DNA from: Tilletiaria anomala UBC 951
Taxonomy: Eukaryota; Basidiomycota; Exobasidiomycetes; Georgefischeriales; Tilletiariaceae
Direction: 5' to 3'
Length of the DNA stretch: 64,000 nt
NCBI RefSeq assembly: GCF_000711695.1
Contig: NW_013547004.1
Coordinates: 62,001 to 126,000, forward strand
Part shown: in pieces, positions 35,702 through 48,300 of the stretch
Position numbering within the stretch: position 1 is the first letter of the stretch
How the letters are laid out: every line of letters starts with the position of its first letter
Translations under genes and position numbers: made by a program
The notes under the pieces: generated by a model
Told to the model about the DNA's origin: nothing
What the model saw: only the letters and a program-made list of their open reading frames with translations
The model's database searches: none

Positions 35702-37629
35702 CTACAGTCCGCGGCTAGCCATCCTGCGCGCATTCACTCGGTCTTCCTGCCACTGCATTGCCCTCTCGAGCTGGACGTGCTCGGCTTCCTGCAGCGCTCG
35801 CCGCTTGTGCTCCTGCTCCGACATCCCCTTTCCATCAGTACCGGCAGGCACGAGGCGGAGCAGCTTGATGCCGTGCGAGGGCACATCGAGGTTGCCGATC
35901 GAGCCTGTGAATGGCGAGCCACTCAGCTTGCTCAGCTTGGCGGGTACGGTGCCCTGCTTAAAATCGACGCCTGCCCACAGGTCGTATACGTCCCACGACG
36001 CCTTGCGCGCGGGCGCATCGTCGACGAAGAAAGTGCTCAAGTCGATGCTCTGCCCCGATGCATCTTGGCTGCCCCAGTTGACGAGTGCGGCGGCGTACGT
36101 GCCGTTGACTAGCGAGGAGAACCACAGCTGCATCTCCGTGCCGTTGGTCGAAGTGGTCTCTTCCCAGACCGGGTACGCAGGGGACCCGTTTGCGTCGCCC
36201 GAGATGAGGTCGAGGACATGAGTGTTCTTGACGATCGCTCGTGTCGCATTGTCCATGCTAAACAGCTCGTTGCCCAAGATCATCGCACTGCGCATCATGG
36301 CCCACATGGAAAAGTGCTAGTGGCGGCATCACAGGTCGAGTCGTCAGCTTCGCACGTCCACAACAAGCAGCACACACGAGCTTCGAAACATACCGTGACA
36401 TACTCCGTCGTGCTCATGCCTCCATTTCCGACTTCAAGCATATCCAGATCGAGCCAAGCAGACGGGAACGCCTTCTGACCGAGACTCTTGGCAAAGTTGA
36501 CAATCTTTTTGACCGAGCAGTGGAAACCTTGCAGGTAGCATGTCTGCGTCGTCATGTCGTCACAAGGGCATCTGGCATCTGCACGGTCAAAGTTGTCGTA
36601 AATGTCGCCGGATATTCGCCAGCTGTTGGCGATCGTCGGTGCCCAGAGGTAGGAGCTGTTGGAGAGACGCGGATGAGTCAATTGCATCTAAGTAAGCGCT
36701 TGAGGACAACAGTCGCGCACTCACCTGTCCTCACCCCACTGGCACAGACTGAAAAGGATTGGCCGACCCGTTTTGTTGAGCGCCATAGTCATCGCATTGT
36801 AGCGGTCGTACGAGATCTTTGGTGTTCCAGAACGGCCTGGACAATACAGAAATTTCACGCGTCAATCCAAGAGGCTCCTACGTGTAGCAACCGAGCTGCT
36901 GCTCACCTTCGTTGAAGCAATTATCGTACTAATAAGGAGAAGATGTCTTTTCTTCAGTTTCCGTAACCGTAGACAGCTGGGCGCCACGACGGCGAGCCAC
37001 TCACTTTGAGGTAGTCGAAACCCCAATCCGCAAAAGTCTGCGCATCGATCTCCTCGTGGTCCAAGCTACCGACGTGTCTGCCGCACGTCATGGAGCCAGC
37101 GCTGCTGTAGATGCCGGCTTTGAGACCCATCGCATGGATCTCGTCTGTGAGATTTTTGAGCCCGTGTGGGAACTTGGTCGAGTCGACGGTGATGCGCCCC
37201 GTGCTTGGGTCACGCGGACCCTGCCAGCAGTCATCGACGACGACGTATTCGTAGCCGGCCTTGTGCAAGCCTTCGTCAATCAGAGCCTTGCCATTTGCAA
37301 GGACTGTCGGACAGCATCGTCGAAATGATTGACAAAGCGTCCGTCAGCCAAAGAACAGCACCTTCTAAAGTCGAAGGCGGCTTTCGACGACACTCACTGA
37401 TGGACGCGTTGATGTTGCAGCCGTACTTATTCCAAGTCTAGTCACGGGGCAGACATGAGCACACTCGAGCGTCAGACAATCTTCTTCCAGGCGGCAAGAA
37501 TGAAATAGACATGCTCACATTCCAGCCACGCTGAGGCGTCAGCGCAAGACCATTGTCCAGAGCTTGGGCCGGCGCCGAGCCGAGGATGATAGCGGAAGAG
37601 ACAAGTGAGAGCAAAGCTTGGTAGATCAT
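35702..37629 (-). CDS. Secreted GH27 alpha-galactosidase
   Basis: Seven exons: 37629-37519, 37437-37398, 37303-37005, 36928-36907, 36836-36725, 36655-36394 and 36316-35702, giving 486 aa. One exon is only 22 nt. The N-terminus MIYQALLSLVSSAIILGSAP is a clear signal peptide. Mature motifs of glycoside hydrolase family 27 follow: TPQRGWNTWNKYGCNIN, YVVDDCWQGPRD and DYLKYDNC, where the Asp of YDNC is the nucleophile. WRISGDIYDNF holds the Asp acid/base, and CYLQGFHCSVKKI belongs to the fungal B-type enzymes. It releases terminal alpha-linked galactose from oligosaccharides and galactomannans outside the cell. NGT sequons suggest N-glycosylation. The terminal 45 residues are a charged, Glu/Arg/Gln-rich helix not usual for the family. 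No carbohydrate-binding module is present. Confidence 0.94.
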
Positions 37630-39419
37630 GGCTGCCGGTGGAAGAGGCAGAGGATGTGACGGACAAGTGAGAAGGCGACGGACTCGTTGCCACGTATTCG
37701 CGCCTTTTAACTGATGGGCCTCCAGGGCAACTAAGACTGTACAACGGTACAAAACGCATTAGGTCTGTTCGGAAGAAGGTTCCAACTCTCCCAACCGATC
37801 GCCATCTCGCTACAGGCAGCAGGCGGCTTTCTGGTTCCACTGCATGTATAGCTTCATGACGGGCTGTCTCTTGTCGAATGCCGAGAGGAACAAGAAGGAA
37901 TATGCACATCAATGCTGTCATCTGCCATCACCTATCTGGCAGCGAGCAGCACTCCTCGATGCAGAGAGAACGTAGCCAGGAACCAGGAGCCTGTGCAGGC
38001 GAGCAGCCATGAGCGAGATCCTGCGAGAGCTCGTTCTGGTTGAGGCCGTATGTATGTATCCGGATATGACTGCGATGACTTCATCCTCTCACGATATGCG
38101 TGGCAAACATGCTGGAACCGAGTGGAGCCCCGGATTTCAGCCAGAGTCGACTTAAGTGCCATTTTTGTGCCTGCAAGTCAACAGTGCATTGCGCAGCAGC
38201 ATCACGCTAGTGTCTTTGTCGCCAAGAGCGACGCCAGTCGGAAAATGCGCCGAATGTGGCCAATTTGGAGACCGCACCCCTGCTGACTGCGGAGTGCACA
38301 GTTCCTGTCGTTGTAGTGAGTAATCTGGAAGAGTGGAAAAAGATTACCTGCTGTCCCTAGTGTTCGTTCATTTGGTTGTCCCCGTCGGCAATCTGCGTTC
38401 ATCCGGGGGAGGCTAGTCAGGGTGGCCGGTGCAGTGATTTCTTTGCAGTTCCAGTTGTCCGCCTGAAAAGTGGATAACCCTACAACCCACGTCGCGGAGA
38501 AATGGCTGGTTGCCCGCATCAGGAAGCGTGCTGTCGTCCGCACGTTTGGCTCAGACCGAAATTGGAACGACTGTAGCCGCGGATAGCCGAACGAACACAC
38601 CCTCGCGAGTCAAATGTGTTGAGCAGGTCAGTGATTAGCGAAGCAGGCGAAGAGGCGAAAAGAGAGCAGAGCGGCAGCACAGAGCAGCAAGAAGTACGAA
38701 ATGCGCTAAAATTGTCATTTATTTGCCTGGAAAATAGGCTTTAGGGCGATGCGAATCGGAGTGGCAGCAGGGACGCTGGGAGCATCGTCGAATGGGAGCG
38801 CTCCAGGGACAGCACGACGCCAAGATCCGAGGCTGCAACGAGCTCTCCGCGAGCCTTTGCCGATAACAGGGGACGTTGATTGGAGCCTTGCCGGGCTGCA
38901 GTAGGCTGTGGCCTGCAGAGCTGAGGCACTGCGCAGCGCGGAAACCCTCCGTCGGCTTTCTACCTGTGCTTATGTGTTCTGATTGTTTGTCTCTGCTTAC
39001 CATGACCTTTGCGTCTCCCGTGAAATGTAAATCTATGGTGTACGACATCCTCCGACGGCTGACCTCTCCGTCGCGTTTTGCGGACGTTCGGTCGCCAATC
39101 GTGCAATTGTGTATAGCATCACTACAGTTTGCGTTGAATGCACAATATACATAGCAGCGTTAGCAAGGCATTGCCATTGTACTGTGTCATAGTCTCAAGA
39201 GTCGTGAGTCGTCGAATACAACCAGATCACCAGACCGCGAAACGTTCTCCCGCACGTGCGCATCGCTTCACTTTGCAGGCATGGCAGCGGACGAGGCTTC
39301 TAAATAAAGTGACGACAACGTCAGCTGTCGACCCAACAGCGCAGTTGATAGTGGAAGCAAGGCTGCCCTGCTCGTCCTATCGTATGTGAAATATATTTTC
39401 ATTTAGCATCCTGCTCTGC
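37630..39419. other. Intergenic region upstream of alpha-galactosidase
   Basis: About 1.8 kb between the alpha-galactosidase start (-) and the DHODH stop (-). It should contain the alpha-galactosidase promoter. Open frames of up to 132 codons are present without recognisable motifs. No repeats or RNA genes were seen. Confidence 0.45.
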
Positions 39420-41672
39420 CTACACGACACGCAGCTTGTCCGCCGCTTTAAAGTCTGGTCTGGTGCCATCCATGCCAACGAGCAACGTGCGCCTGCTCTC
39501 GTCGGAGGGGGCGGCAGCAGTGGCGCCGGATCCCGATGCCGAAGAGACTAGCGACTCCCACGCGCTCGTTGCCATTTCCTTGACCCCGACTCTGGTGGTC
39601 ACCTTCGCCTCAAGCGAACCTTTTCCAGTATATTCGGGCGCTGCGCTGATGGCTTCCTCGCCTTCACCGACGACGCCTGATGGCAAGACGGCAGCGTGGG
39701 CAGACATCTTTGGATCCCGCAGCGCATCGTCGAGCATGGCGTCGATCTCCTCGCCGGCCGTCATGCGTCTTCCGCGTCCCAGGGCGTCATCCTGGACCCA
39801 GCCGGGTTCAGAGCCGAGCACTTCGTGCACGCGCTCGAGCAGGGTCACGTAATCCGTGTCCGCAGGGTCGGGCTGAAAGTATGGCAGCGCGGTGATGTTC
39901 GTCTTGGCGGATCCGCCCAGCTGCAGCCGTAGATCCTCCATCTGGGACTTGATGCTGGCAACGTTGCGCCTGTACAGGTCCTTCAACTCCGTGTAGTTCT
40001 TGCCCTTTGTTTCCTCCAAGTTGCTCAGATCAATGCCGGAGCCAACGACCTGCATCCACGTCATGCCTTCCTGCTTCAGCAGCGCGGTCAGCTCGTCCTT
40101 GAGCCTGCGTGGGTGTCCGACACCTTCGTAGCCAAAGCTCGTGTACAGCTGTACAGCGTTCGCACCCGCTTTCGCAAAGTCCAGCGCATCCTGTGCAGTG
40201 TAGATGCCGCCGCAGCCGATAATTGTCAGCTCAGAGCCAACGCGTTCGCGGATGGCCGTCAGCGCCTTGAGAGATAGAGGCTTGAGTGGCGGCCCGGACA
40301 GCCCGCCGGCCTCATGAATATGATTCGTCGAAATGAGCGATGTTGGCCGCTGGATCGTAGTGTTCGACACGATGATGCCATCCACGCCGCTTTCCATCAC
40401 TGCGTCTGCGACATCTTGTAGCTGCACCTCGTCCAGATCTGGAGCAATTTTAACGAGTAATGGCGTTGTGAGGCCCGGCTTTCCGTCTCGGAGTTTGGTA
40501 CCCGTGTTTTGAAGCATCTCGTCGCGAGCAAAGACGACCTGCTTGAGCAGGTCCTGCAACACCCCGCGACGCTGCAGTCTCCTCAGCCCGGGGGTGTTCG
40601 GCGACGAAACATTGACGACGATCATGTCTGCGTATGGCCCGAGTTTATGTACGCCTTTCACGTAATCAGAGACGTCCTGCTCAGCACTGATTTTGTTCTT
40701 GCCAAGGTTGATGGAGAGAAGCTTCCCTTCGCGCAGACTGCGCGGCAAGCCGGCAGCGTCCACGAGGCGAGGTGCCGAGTCAGGGTGGCTCGCCAACAGC
40801 TTCTCTACTGTCTGTCGACTACTCCCGCTGCTGATGGACATGTCCGCTACATTCGATTCATGCAGCAGCCAGCGACGGATCCGGTCTCTCAACCGTCCGA
40901 GTATGGCAACATGCCCCTCCGAGTTGAATCCAAAGCGATTGATAACTGCATTGTCGGCGACGAGTCGAAAATAGCGCGGCTGTGGATTTCCCGGCTACAA
41001 TACGACAAGGCCTAGCGGTCAGAGGATTGCCAATCCCTGGACATCCTCCGCTATCGATCGACTTACCTGCGGTTCTGGAGTTACGCTTCCGATCTCCACG
41101 ATGCCAAAGCCGAGGTCCAAGAGGCCATCGATCGCTTCTGCTTGCTTGTCAAAGCCAGCAGCGAGTCCGATAGGGTTGGAAAGCTTCTTTCCAAAGATCT
41201 GCAGGGAGGTGATGCCAGTATCAGTATAAGTGGAAGAATCTGGCTGAGCTCAGGGCGTAGGGCTCACTTCGGCCTTGAGCACATCATCGTCCTCAATCAG
41301 ATCCCTTGGGGCTATGCCGCTCGCACAGAGGCGAATTGCGAGCTTCTGAGCCGTCTCAGGGTCGGTGGTAGCTTTGAGAAAAGGAATGGTGACCCAACGG
41401 TGGATCGCTGACCGCGAGTCGACGTAGTAGGCCGCGAAGAAGACACCGCCGACGACGAGCACGGTGGTGGTCAAAGCAGAGCGAAGCCGAGATGGAGATC
41501 CGCGCCTCGTGAAGAGTGTCCGTGACGATGAAGGCGCCGGAAAGTGCTGCAGCTGGATAGTTGGTACCCTCGCCGGTACCCGTCCCAGTGGATGACGCGC
41601 TGACAAGACGAGCAGCGGCTGCGCTCGGCTTGGCGCAAACCGTAGAGCGACGGTAGGGTTCCTAAACGCCAT
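39420..41672 (-). CDS. Mitochondrial class 2 dihydroorotate dehydrogenase with long C-terminal extension
   Basis: Exons 41672-41268, 41198-41067 and 40994-39420 give 703 aa, well above the usual 400-530. The N-terminus is Arg/Ser-rich (mitochondrial targeting), followed by one membrane helix ([19 protein letters not shown]). The FMN-barrel motifs are complete: [38 protein letters not shown] and NRFGFNSEG. The catalytic-Ser segment [11 protein letters not shown], with Ser as base, marks class 2. Later motifs are [16 protein letters not shown] and [12 protein letters not shown]. The enzyme oxidises dihydroorotate to orotate in pyrimidine synthesis and passes electrons to ubiquinone at the inner membrane. 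After the barrel (ending near VGSGIDLSN) about 190 further residues follow, partly helical and Ala/Ser/Glu-rich, which I do not recognise. Confidence 0.93.
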
Positions 41673-42388
41673 GCTGCTGCTATGGCTCTTGCTCCTATTT
41701 ACACGGGCCTTCTATATGTGCCGTATCGCACGGCGTGACTTTGCAAGCGTGACGTCCGCAACCATATAAGGCCATGTGTCGAGGAGCTGGAGTTGCATAC
41801 TCGATGTCATTGATGTGAGTGAATTCGTTCGATGCTTGAAAGCTCTCATACCTGTAACCTGTTCCGCCCCGTGGGGCTATGAGTGGCGCGTTCCCGCTGG
41901 CGCGCTGATGAGGCGGAAAGAGGCGCACGACAGCAATCAATCCATCCCATACCCCATTCCATGGGTGCACTACACAAAGACGTCTCGAGAAGAGCCAAAA
42001 GTAGGTCGGAGGAGTTGCTAATAAAGGCGGAGAGCGCATCTCCCTGGCCATGCATACGCGGGGAGATCGGTTCCCTTCGACTTGCAGAGAGCAGCCGACA
42101 TCTGCGCCTCGTATTGGACGTCACCCTAGTGCCACAAGCGTGCCGACTTTCACCCTGACGCTCCCGCCCGGCCTTCTTACCTGTAAACGGGCACGGTTCT
42201 TGGTACGCGCGGGTAAAGCGGGCACATTTCAGTACACCGGAAGCGGAGCAGAAACCCGCCAAGATCTGGAATACTGGGCCGATTGCCTGAACGATCTTTC
42301 TGCTGTTGCAGTGTTCGGCGCTTGACACGCTTGATAGACGAGCCTTCGCCTTGATAACTTCGCGTGTGCGCTAAGGTCTGTCGACAAG
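41673..42388. promoter_or_regulatory. Divergent promoter region of DHODH and DOCK genes
   Basis: About 0.7 kb between opposing start codons (41672 minus, 42389 plus). It must hold both promoters. No clear TATA or other named element was picked out. Confidence 0.55.
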
Positions 42389-45300
42389 ATGGCGTCCAGC
42401 ACGTCGACCTCCACCTCTTTAAGGTATCGGCGCTGGGAGCCGTTGCAACAGATTCTCTACGGCTTTGCGACGCATCCGTTCAGCCCCGAATCCGACATCT
42501 CGCTCGACCAGACGCAACTTGCATCAGGTGACGAAGCGGCTGCGGCAAATGAACTCACCGCCCTGCATGCGCACTTGATCGGCCTCGAAGTTGGTGATGA
42601 GGTCTATGTCTTTGAGCAGCTCGGCCATGCGGATGTAGAGTGGTACAGGGGTTACATTGTCTCTACGAACCGTCTTCCAACACCAGCGACATCCACAAGG
42701 AGTCTGTCTGACTATTCCAACTTCCCGCCGAATGACGCTGGTACGTATGGAGGTGCAGGCGTCGTCGAGGAGCCGCAGGTGTACGTCGGCATGTTTCCTG
42801 CACGCAATGTGCATATCCGAGAAGGACTCGACGACGCAGAAATGCGCATGAGCGAGATTTATTACAAGGCAAAGGAACAAGGCATTGTTGGGGCGACTGC
42901 GCCGCCCCCTCCTTGGGTCGGGTCGCAGAACAAGCACATGGAAACGCTGCCGGAAGAAGACGAGACGGGCCAAGGTGCGAGTGAGGAAAGGCAGGACCGA
43001 ATGCCATCTCTCAGCGCAGGGAGTGGCGACGACTCCATCGCAGCACCAAAGGTCGTCTTCAACAGCAATCGACAGTCGCTCATTTTGGGAGATGGAGCGG
43101 CTTTCACCAACAGTGACAAACCGCCGCCGCCGCTACCCTCGCTCAAAGCTGGAGATGAGACCAAGAGCGGGTCCATTGAGCCTCTCGTGGACGAAATCGC
43201 ATGTGCCATCAGGGAGTGGAGCAGTCTCATGTACAATTACATGAGTAGGAAGGACTACGCCTTGTTCCAGATAGTAAGGCAACACATCGAGGTGCTGCAT
43301 GTGGCCAGGCGTCAACTCCTCGCGCAGACGCTGAGCGTGGAGGAAGTAGGAAAGCTAAGGAGGGAGTGCGTTGCAAGACTCGTCAAAGGCAATCTGGCGC
43401 AAGGATTGGATGTTATCGCTAGGCATCCAGGGCGCGGAGGTCTCGTGGACGTCGACTTCATTGGCAGCGACGCTGATGTGCAAAGCTGGATCAGCGGAAT
43501 CAGGCTCTTGGCACTACAGGCCGCACTTGCTTATGTCGATCAAGAGATGACTGGCTCCGCTGGTGGAACTGGCGTGATCGACATCGCAACAAATACCGCC
43601 TTCGGCATTACGGCTCCGACAACCTCATCGTCTGGCATGCTAGCAACGTTGTCATCCTCTGGTGCCATCTCCGCTAGTACGACAACCAAGTCCGGCATCA
43701 CTGCGCCCTTGAATCGTCCTCGGCAATCTGCACTGCCCGCTCCTCGGCCCCAGCGCAGCTCGCTTGTGCCCCAGCGCAACGAGGGCTCGCCTACAGCAAA
43801 GTACTTCCACGTATACCTAGACGTCCGTGCATTCGTCGCATCGCCATGTTCCCCCGGCGAGACGGCTGAGCTTTACTTCTCACTTTACAACAAAGTCGAA
43901 GCGCGCTTCCTGACCGAAGAGTACTGCATCATTCTCAACCACCAAGGAGTACCAGCTCGGGAAAGCGAAGGCCGACTCGACAAGATGCGTGCACTCTTCA
44001 CCGATCTCAGCCCTAGCGACATGCTCGATCTCAACCTAGTGTGCAGGATCGTGCGCAATGGTGCGATGCGCATATCTGGAGAGTCGCGCAGCCTTGTCGG
44101 CGCTACCACATTCATCAGCGAAGTTCCTGGACCGAGCACCACTTTTGATGGAACCGACGAGTCAATCTCCGGCCTCACAGGGAGCCGTCGCGCTCGCATG
44201 ACAAGCGACAGGACTTTCAGGCGCCCTTTTGGATGTGCCGTCCTCGAGCTGGGACAGCATCACCAATTTGCGCTGGAAACGTCCAATTCATCCTCATTGA
44301 AGGAGCACATCATGCCGATCTTTGTGCCTGCTAACGAGGCCACCTTCAGCACCTTGCACCAAGATATCATCGCATCGCGCATCAAGGAGCTCGAAAAGTC
44401 GCCGCGAGCCGAGATGCTAGCTGTCAATATGAAGGTGTTCCATGGTGACACGGCTTCCATTGTCAGAGAGAATTCGTCTCTGCTCCAAGATGCTGTCCTC
44501 ACTGCTCGGCTTGGCTTTCCGGACGTTGTGTTCCCCGGTGATCGCCGCAATGAGGCGTATATGAAGCTCTGGAGCGGAGAATTTTTCCCACAAGGTGGCA
44601 AAGTCACAGGCGGGAGTACCGCCAGGAACATCCAGGTCTCGGTCGAAGTGCGCGATACGCATGGCCGCGTGCTAGAGAATGTCATCTCGCGGGGTACGGG
44701 TGAGCCGCTGGTGACCGAATTCGACAGTATGGTTTTCTACCACCAGAACGCGCCAACTTGGGGAGAGCTCGTGAAGCTCGAGCTTCCAGACGATCTCATG
44801 GAGCAGTGCCATCTGTTCTTTACGATCAAGCATCGCAGCTCGAAAGAGGAGAAGACGCCTACTGCGAACCAAACGCCGAACTCCCAGGGAGCAATGGAGA
44901 TCCACCCCCCTATTGCGTATGGATACCTTCCGCTTTTCGAGCGGACCAAGGCATTCATCGCTGATGGTAGCCACTCTATTACGCTCTTCAAAAGCCAGCG
45001 TCATGGTCACTCACTCAGTCCGGACCTCTACTTTAACCTGCAGCCGACGATCGCCATCGGCCACTCGCCTGCGGAGAGTATACCGATGCATCTCCAAGGT
45101 GTTTTCCAGCCGCTACGCGACAGCCTCGTCGTGCGCACTTTCCTTGTGTCTACTCGATACACGCAGAACGAGGTCGTGCTCAAGCTGATCAACTGGAACA
45201 CCACCCTTACGGATGACATCAGCCAGCTTCGCGCAGTTTTGACGCAATTCACTTTTGTCGGAGAGGTGGAGATCGTCAAGTTCCTCCGCGACATTTTCGA

Positions 45301-48300
45301 CGCCCTGTTCAGCATCATGGTCAGCGGCATGAATGCGCAGGGCGAGCTGGATGAATTGGTATTCAACGCACTCGTCACGGTGCTTGGCATCGTGCAAGAT
45401 CGTCGGGTAGGTTTTCATTTCCTCAAATTGATGGGAGTCATTCTAACTGGTCCTTGGCAATTTGCGACAGTTTACCAACTTCCGCGCGACATTGGACGTC
45501 TACGTTGAGCAACACTTTCGCTTCACCAACGCCCATGTCCGCCTCATTTCCTCCATACAGCGTCTCCTGGCCGACCCGTCAAAGCCAGAAACGTCCAAAG
45601 ATTTGCGCTCATCGATCAAGGTGTGGCCTTATCTATTCAGATTTATCGTCCAGTCGCGAGAGAATCAGAAGGGCGGCTCCAGCGGCCAGCTGGGCGGCGG
45701 CACGGTCAACGACCATCTCGAACGTAGCTTCAAGAATGACATGCAGGAGCTCTTGCGTAGCGTCAACCGCTTAATGTCTGCTACCAAACCCAGTGCTATC
45801 ATCGGCACGCAGACACTCGCGCTGCAGCATTTCGCTGGCACATATGCGGACCTGATGCGCGTCTTTACGCTGGACGAAATGGCACGCATTTGCACCAGCT
45901 TTGCTGATGCCATCTTCATTACAAAAGGCAGGATGGCAGTGTGGAAGCTTCTGCACATTCTGCAAGTGACCTCAGGTGTGCTCTTCGAGCATCATTCTTC
46001 TCGCTCCCAGCTCATTCCAAGCGTCGTCCGTTGGATCCGCCCTCATCTGGGCATCTACGACACGGCTGTCGAGGAGGATGCAGGCAGCTCCCAGTCCGCG
46101 AAGGACGCAGCGCGCATTACCTGGCTGGAGGGTGCTCGTCTTTCCGTCACCGTTCTCGCAGTTGTGCTCGACAGGCTGCAGATCAGTCTCGTCAACGCAG
46201 GCAAAGAAGGCGAGAATTCCGCAGAGCTGCGACAAGAGCAAGACAACGTGGACTATCTTCTATCGATCTTGCCGAGGTTGCTGCAAACCTATCAAGAGCT
46301 ACGAAGCAGTGAGACGGCACGTGCTATCGAGCGGCAGAGAACACCATCCACAGTCGCTTCGTCAGTACCTGTCATCTTCCCATCCACGTACCCATTCCCA
46401 TTGCTCGCCAAGTCTCCTGCAGGGCAGGCACCGCCAATTATGACTGCATCATCTCGCAGGAATCGACGACGGCCCAAGTTGGAGTTCCTCAATTGCGGTC
46501 TCGCTGAGATCGCTGCTGTGCTCAACGTCCTCCTCATGCTCAGCCCGAGGAAACATCTGGCGAGCTTCTTGGACGAGCAACTAGACCTGGAAGGGCCCGA
46601 AGCAACAGCCACCTTTTTGCACAACTACTTTGACACAGCTACATCACTGCTTCACAACGACGCATACCCGAGCACGTGGCTCAACTTCAACGTCTTGACG
46701 CACCAGATGGTCCTGAAGATGATTGATCCTGCAGCAAAGTTGTTGATCCGGGTCTTCATCCCGACTGCGCCTGCACAGTCACCGGACAGCTTTGACACGG
46801 AGTTGTGGATGGCTGGGCTCAACACTCTGCTCACCCTCTTGTCCAGTTCTCAGCTTGTCATCGAAGACTTTAAGCCCCAGAGACGACGTGCGGTCTGGCG
46901 CCTTGCTGGAGATATCAGAGGGGAAGGAGCTCAGATTTTCGCCCGGCTCTGGCACGCTATAGGCTGGCCAGAAGAGCAAGAAGGAAACAGCGACCCTATC
47001 GTCGATGGGCGTCTGAACACTGGTGGCTTTCAGGTTCAATTCGTGCCGTCGCTTGTTGAGCCTGTTCTGGAGCTCTGCCTTTCGCACCATGACGAAATGC
47101 GCACCTGCGCTGTTCGTGTCTTGGCGACGATGATCACATCAGAATGGCATCTAAATGGCGATTTTGCCATCATTGAGGCCGAGATCATCGACAAACTGGA
47201 TATTCTGTTCATGACCGACGCGAAGGGCGATGAAATCTCAAGAGCATTCTTTATCGGACAGCTCCGCTCACTTTTCGAGGATTCTGACGTCGATCCAACA
47301 CTGCAAGAGCAAGTCAACATGTGTCTTCTCTCTGTGAACAGATTCCTGGATTTGCTTCTGAATGTACGAAGCCTGCCACTTGAAGAGGGCTACGAGGATG
47401 ATCGCATTGCTGGGACACTTAAGCTGCTTGGCTTTTTGCGACAAGCTAATCGCGTCAGTGCTTTCTCGACTCACGTCCTCCGACTTGTTAATGTGAGTGC
47501 AGACTTGGCTAGCTCGTTACAACCACTGGAATGGATTTACTGATGGCTTTAAATTTGCAGCTGCACTTAGAGAATCGCAACTACGTCGAGGGCGCGTTGA
47601 CGTTGAAACTGTACGCGGATCTGATGACTTGGGACATGGAGATGCTATTGGATCCCGAGCCAGATCTTGGCTTGCCACGGCAATCTCACTTCGCCCGCAA
47701 GGAGACCCTGTACCTGCTCATCCTTGACTATCTCAGCAAGGGCGAGGCCTGGGAAATTTCGATCGACATCTGCCGCGAACTCGCTCAGCAATACGAGTAT
47801 CGCTCTGCAAACTACGCACGCTTGTCAGAACTCTTGATCCATCAAGCGTCGCTGTACCAGAAGGTTGCGACCGTCGAGCGCGCCTATCCCGCCTACTTCA
47901 GGGTGGCTTACTACGGCGAGCAATGGCCAGCTTCCCTTCAGGGCCAGATGTTCGTCTACCGCGGCCAAGAGTGGGAGAAGTTCGCTGCTTTCTGCGATCG
48001 CCTACACCAGAAGCACCCTAAAGCAGTTCTGATAAAGAGCAACAGCCCGCCCACAGATGAGGTCAGGTTTGGAGACGGCCAGTACTTGCACGTGACGGCG
48101 CTTCAGCCGGAGCCTGATCGCAGCAAAGACGTCTTCACCAACCCCGAGGTACCGCCCATGACTCGGTCTTACTTCGAGCACAATGCAACCGACCTCTTCT
48201 CCTACACTCGCCCTATCACGGGGCCCTCACCTTCCGGAGCACGCATGTCCATGCTCGTGGATAGCGGCACCGATGTCACCAAGCTCTGGGTGGAGAAGAC

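Noticed and set aside
38202-38600. 132-codon minus-strand open frame
   Set aside because: No motif, atypical composition, and no supporting splice sites or context.
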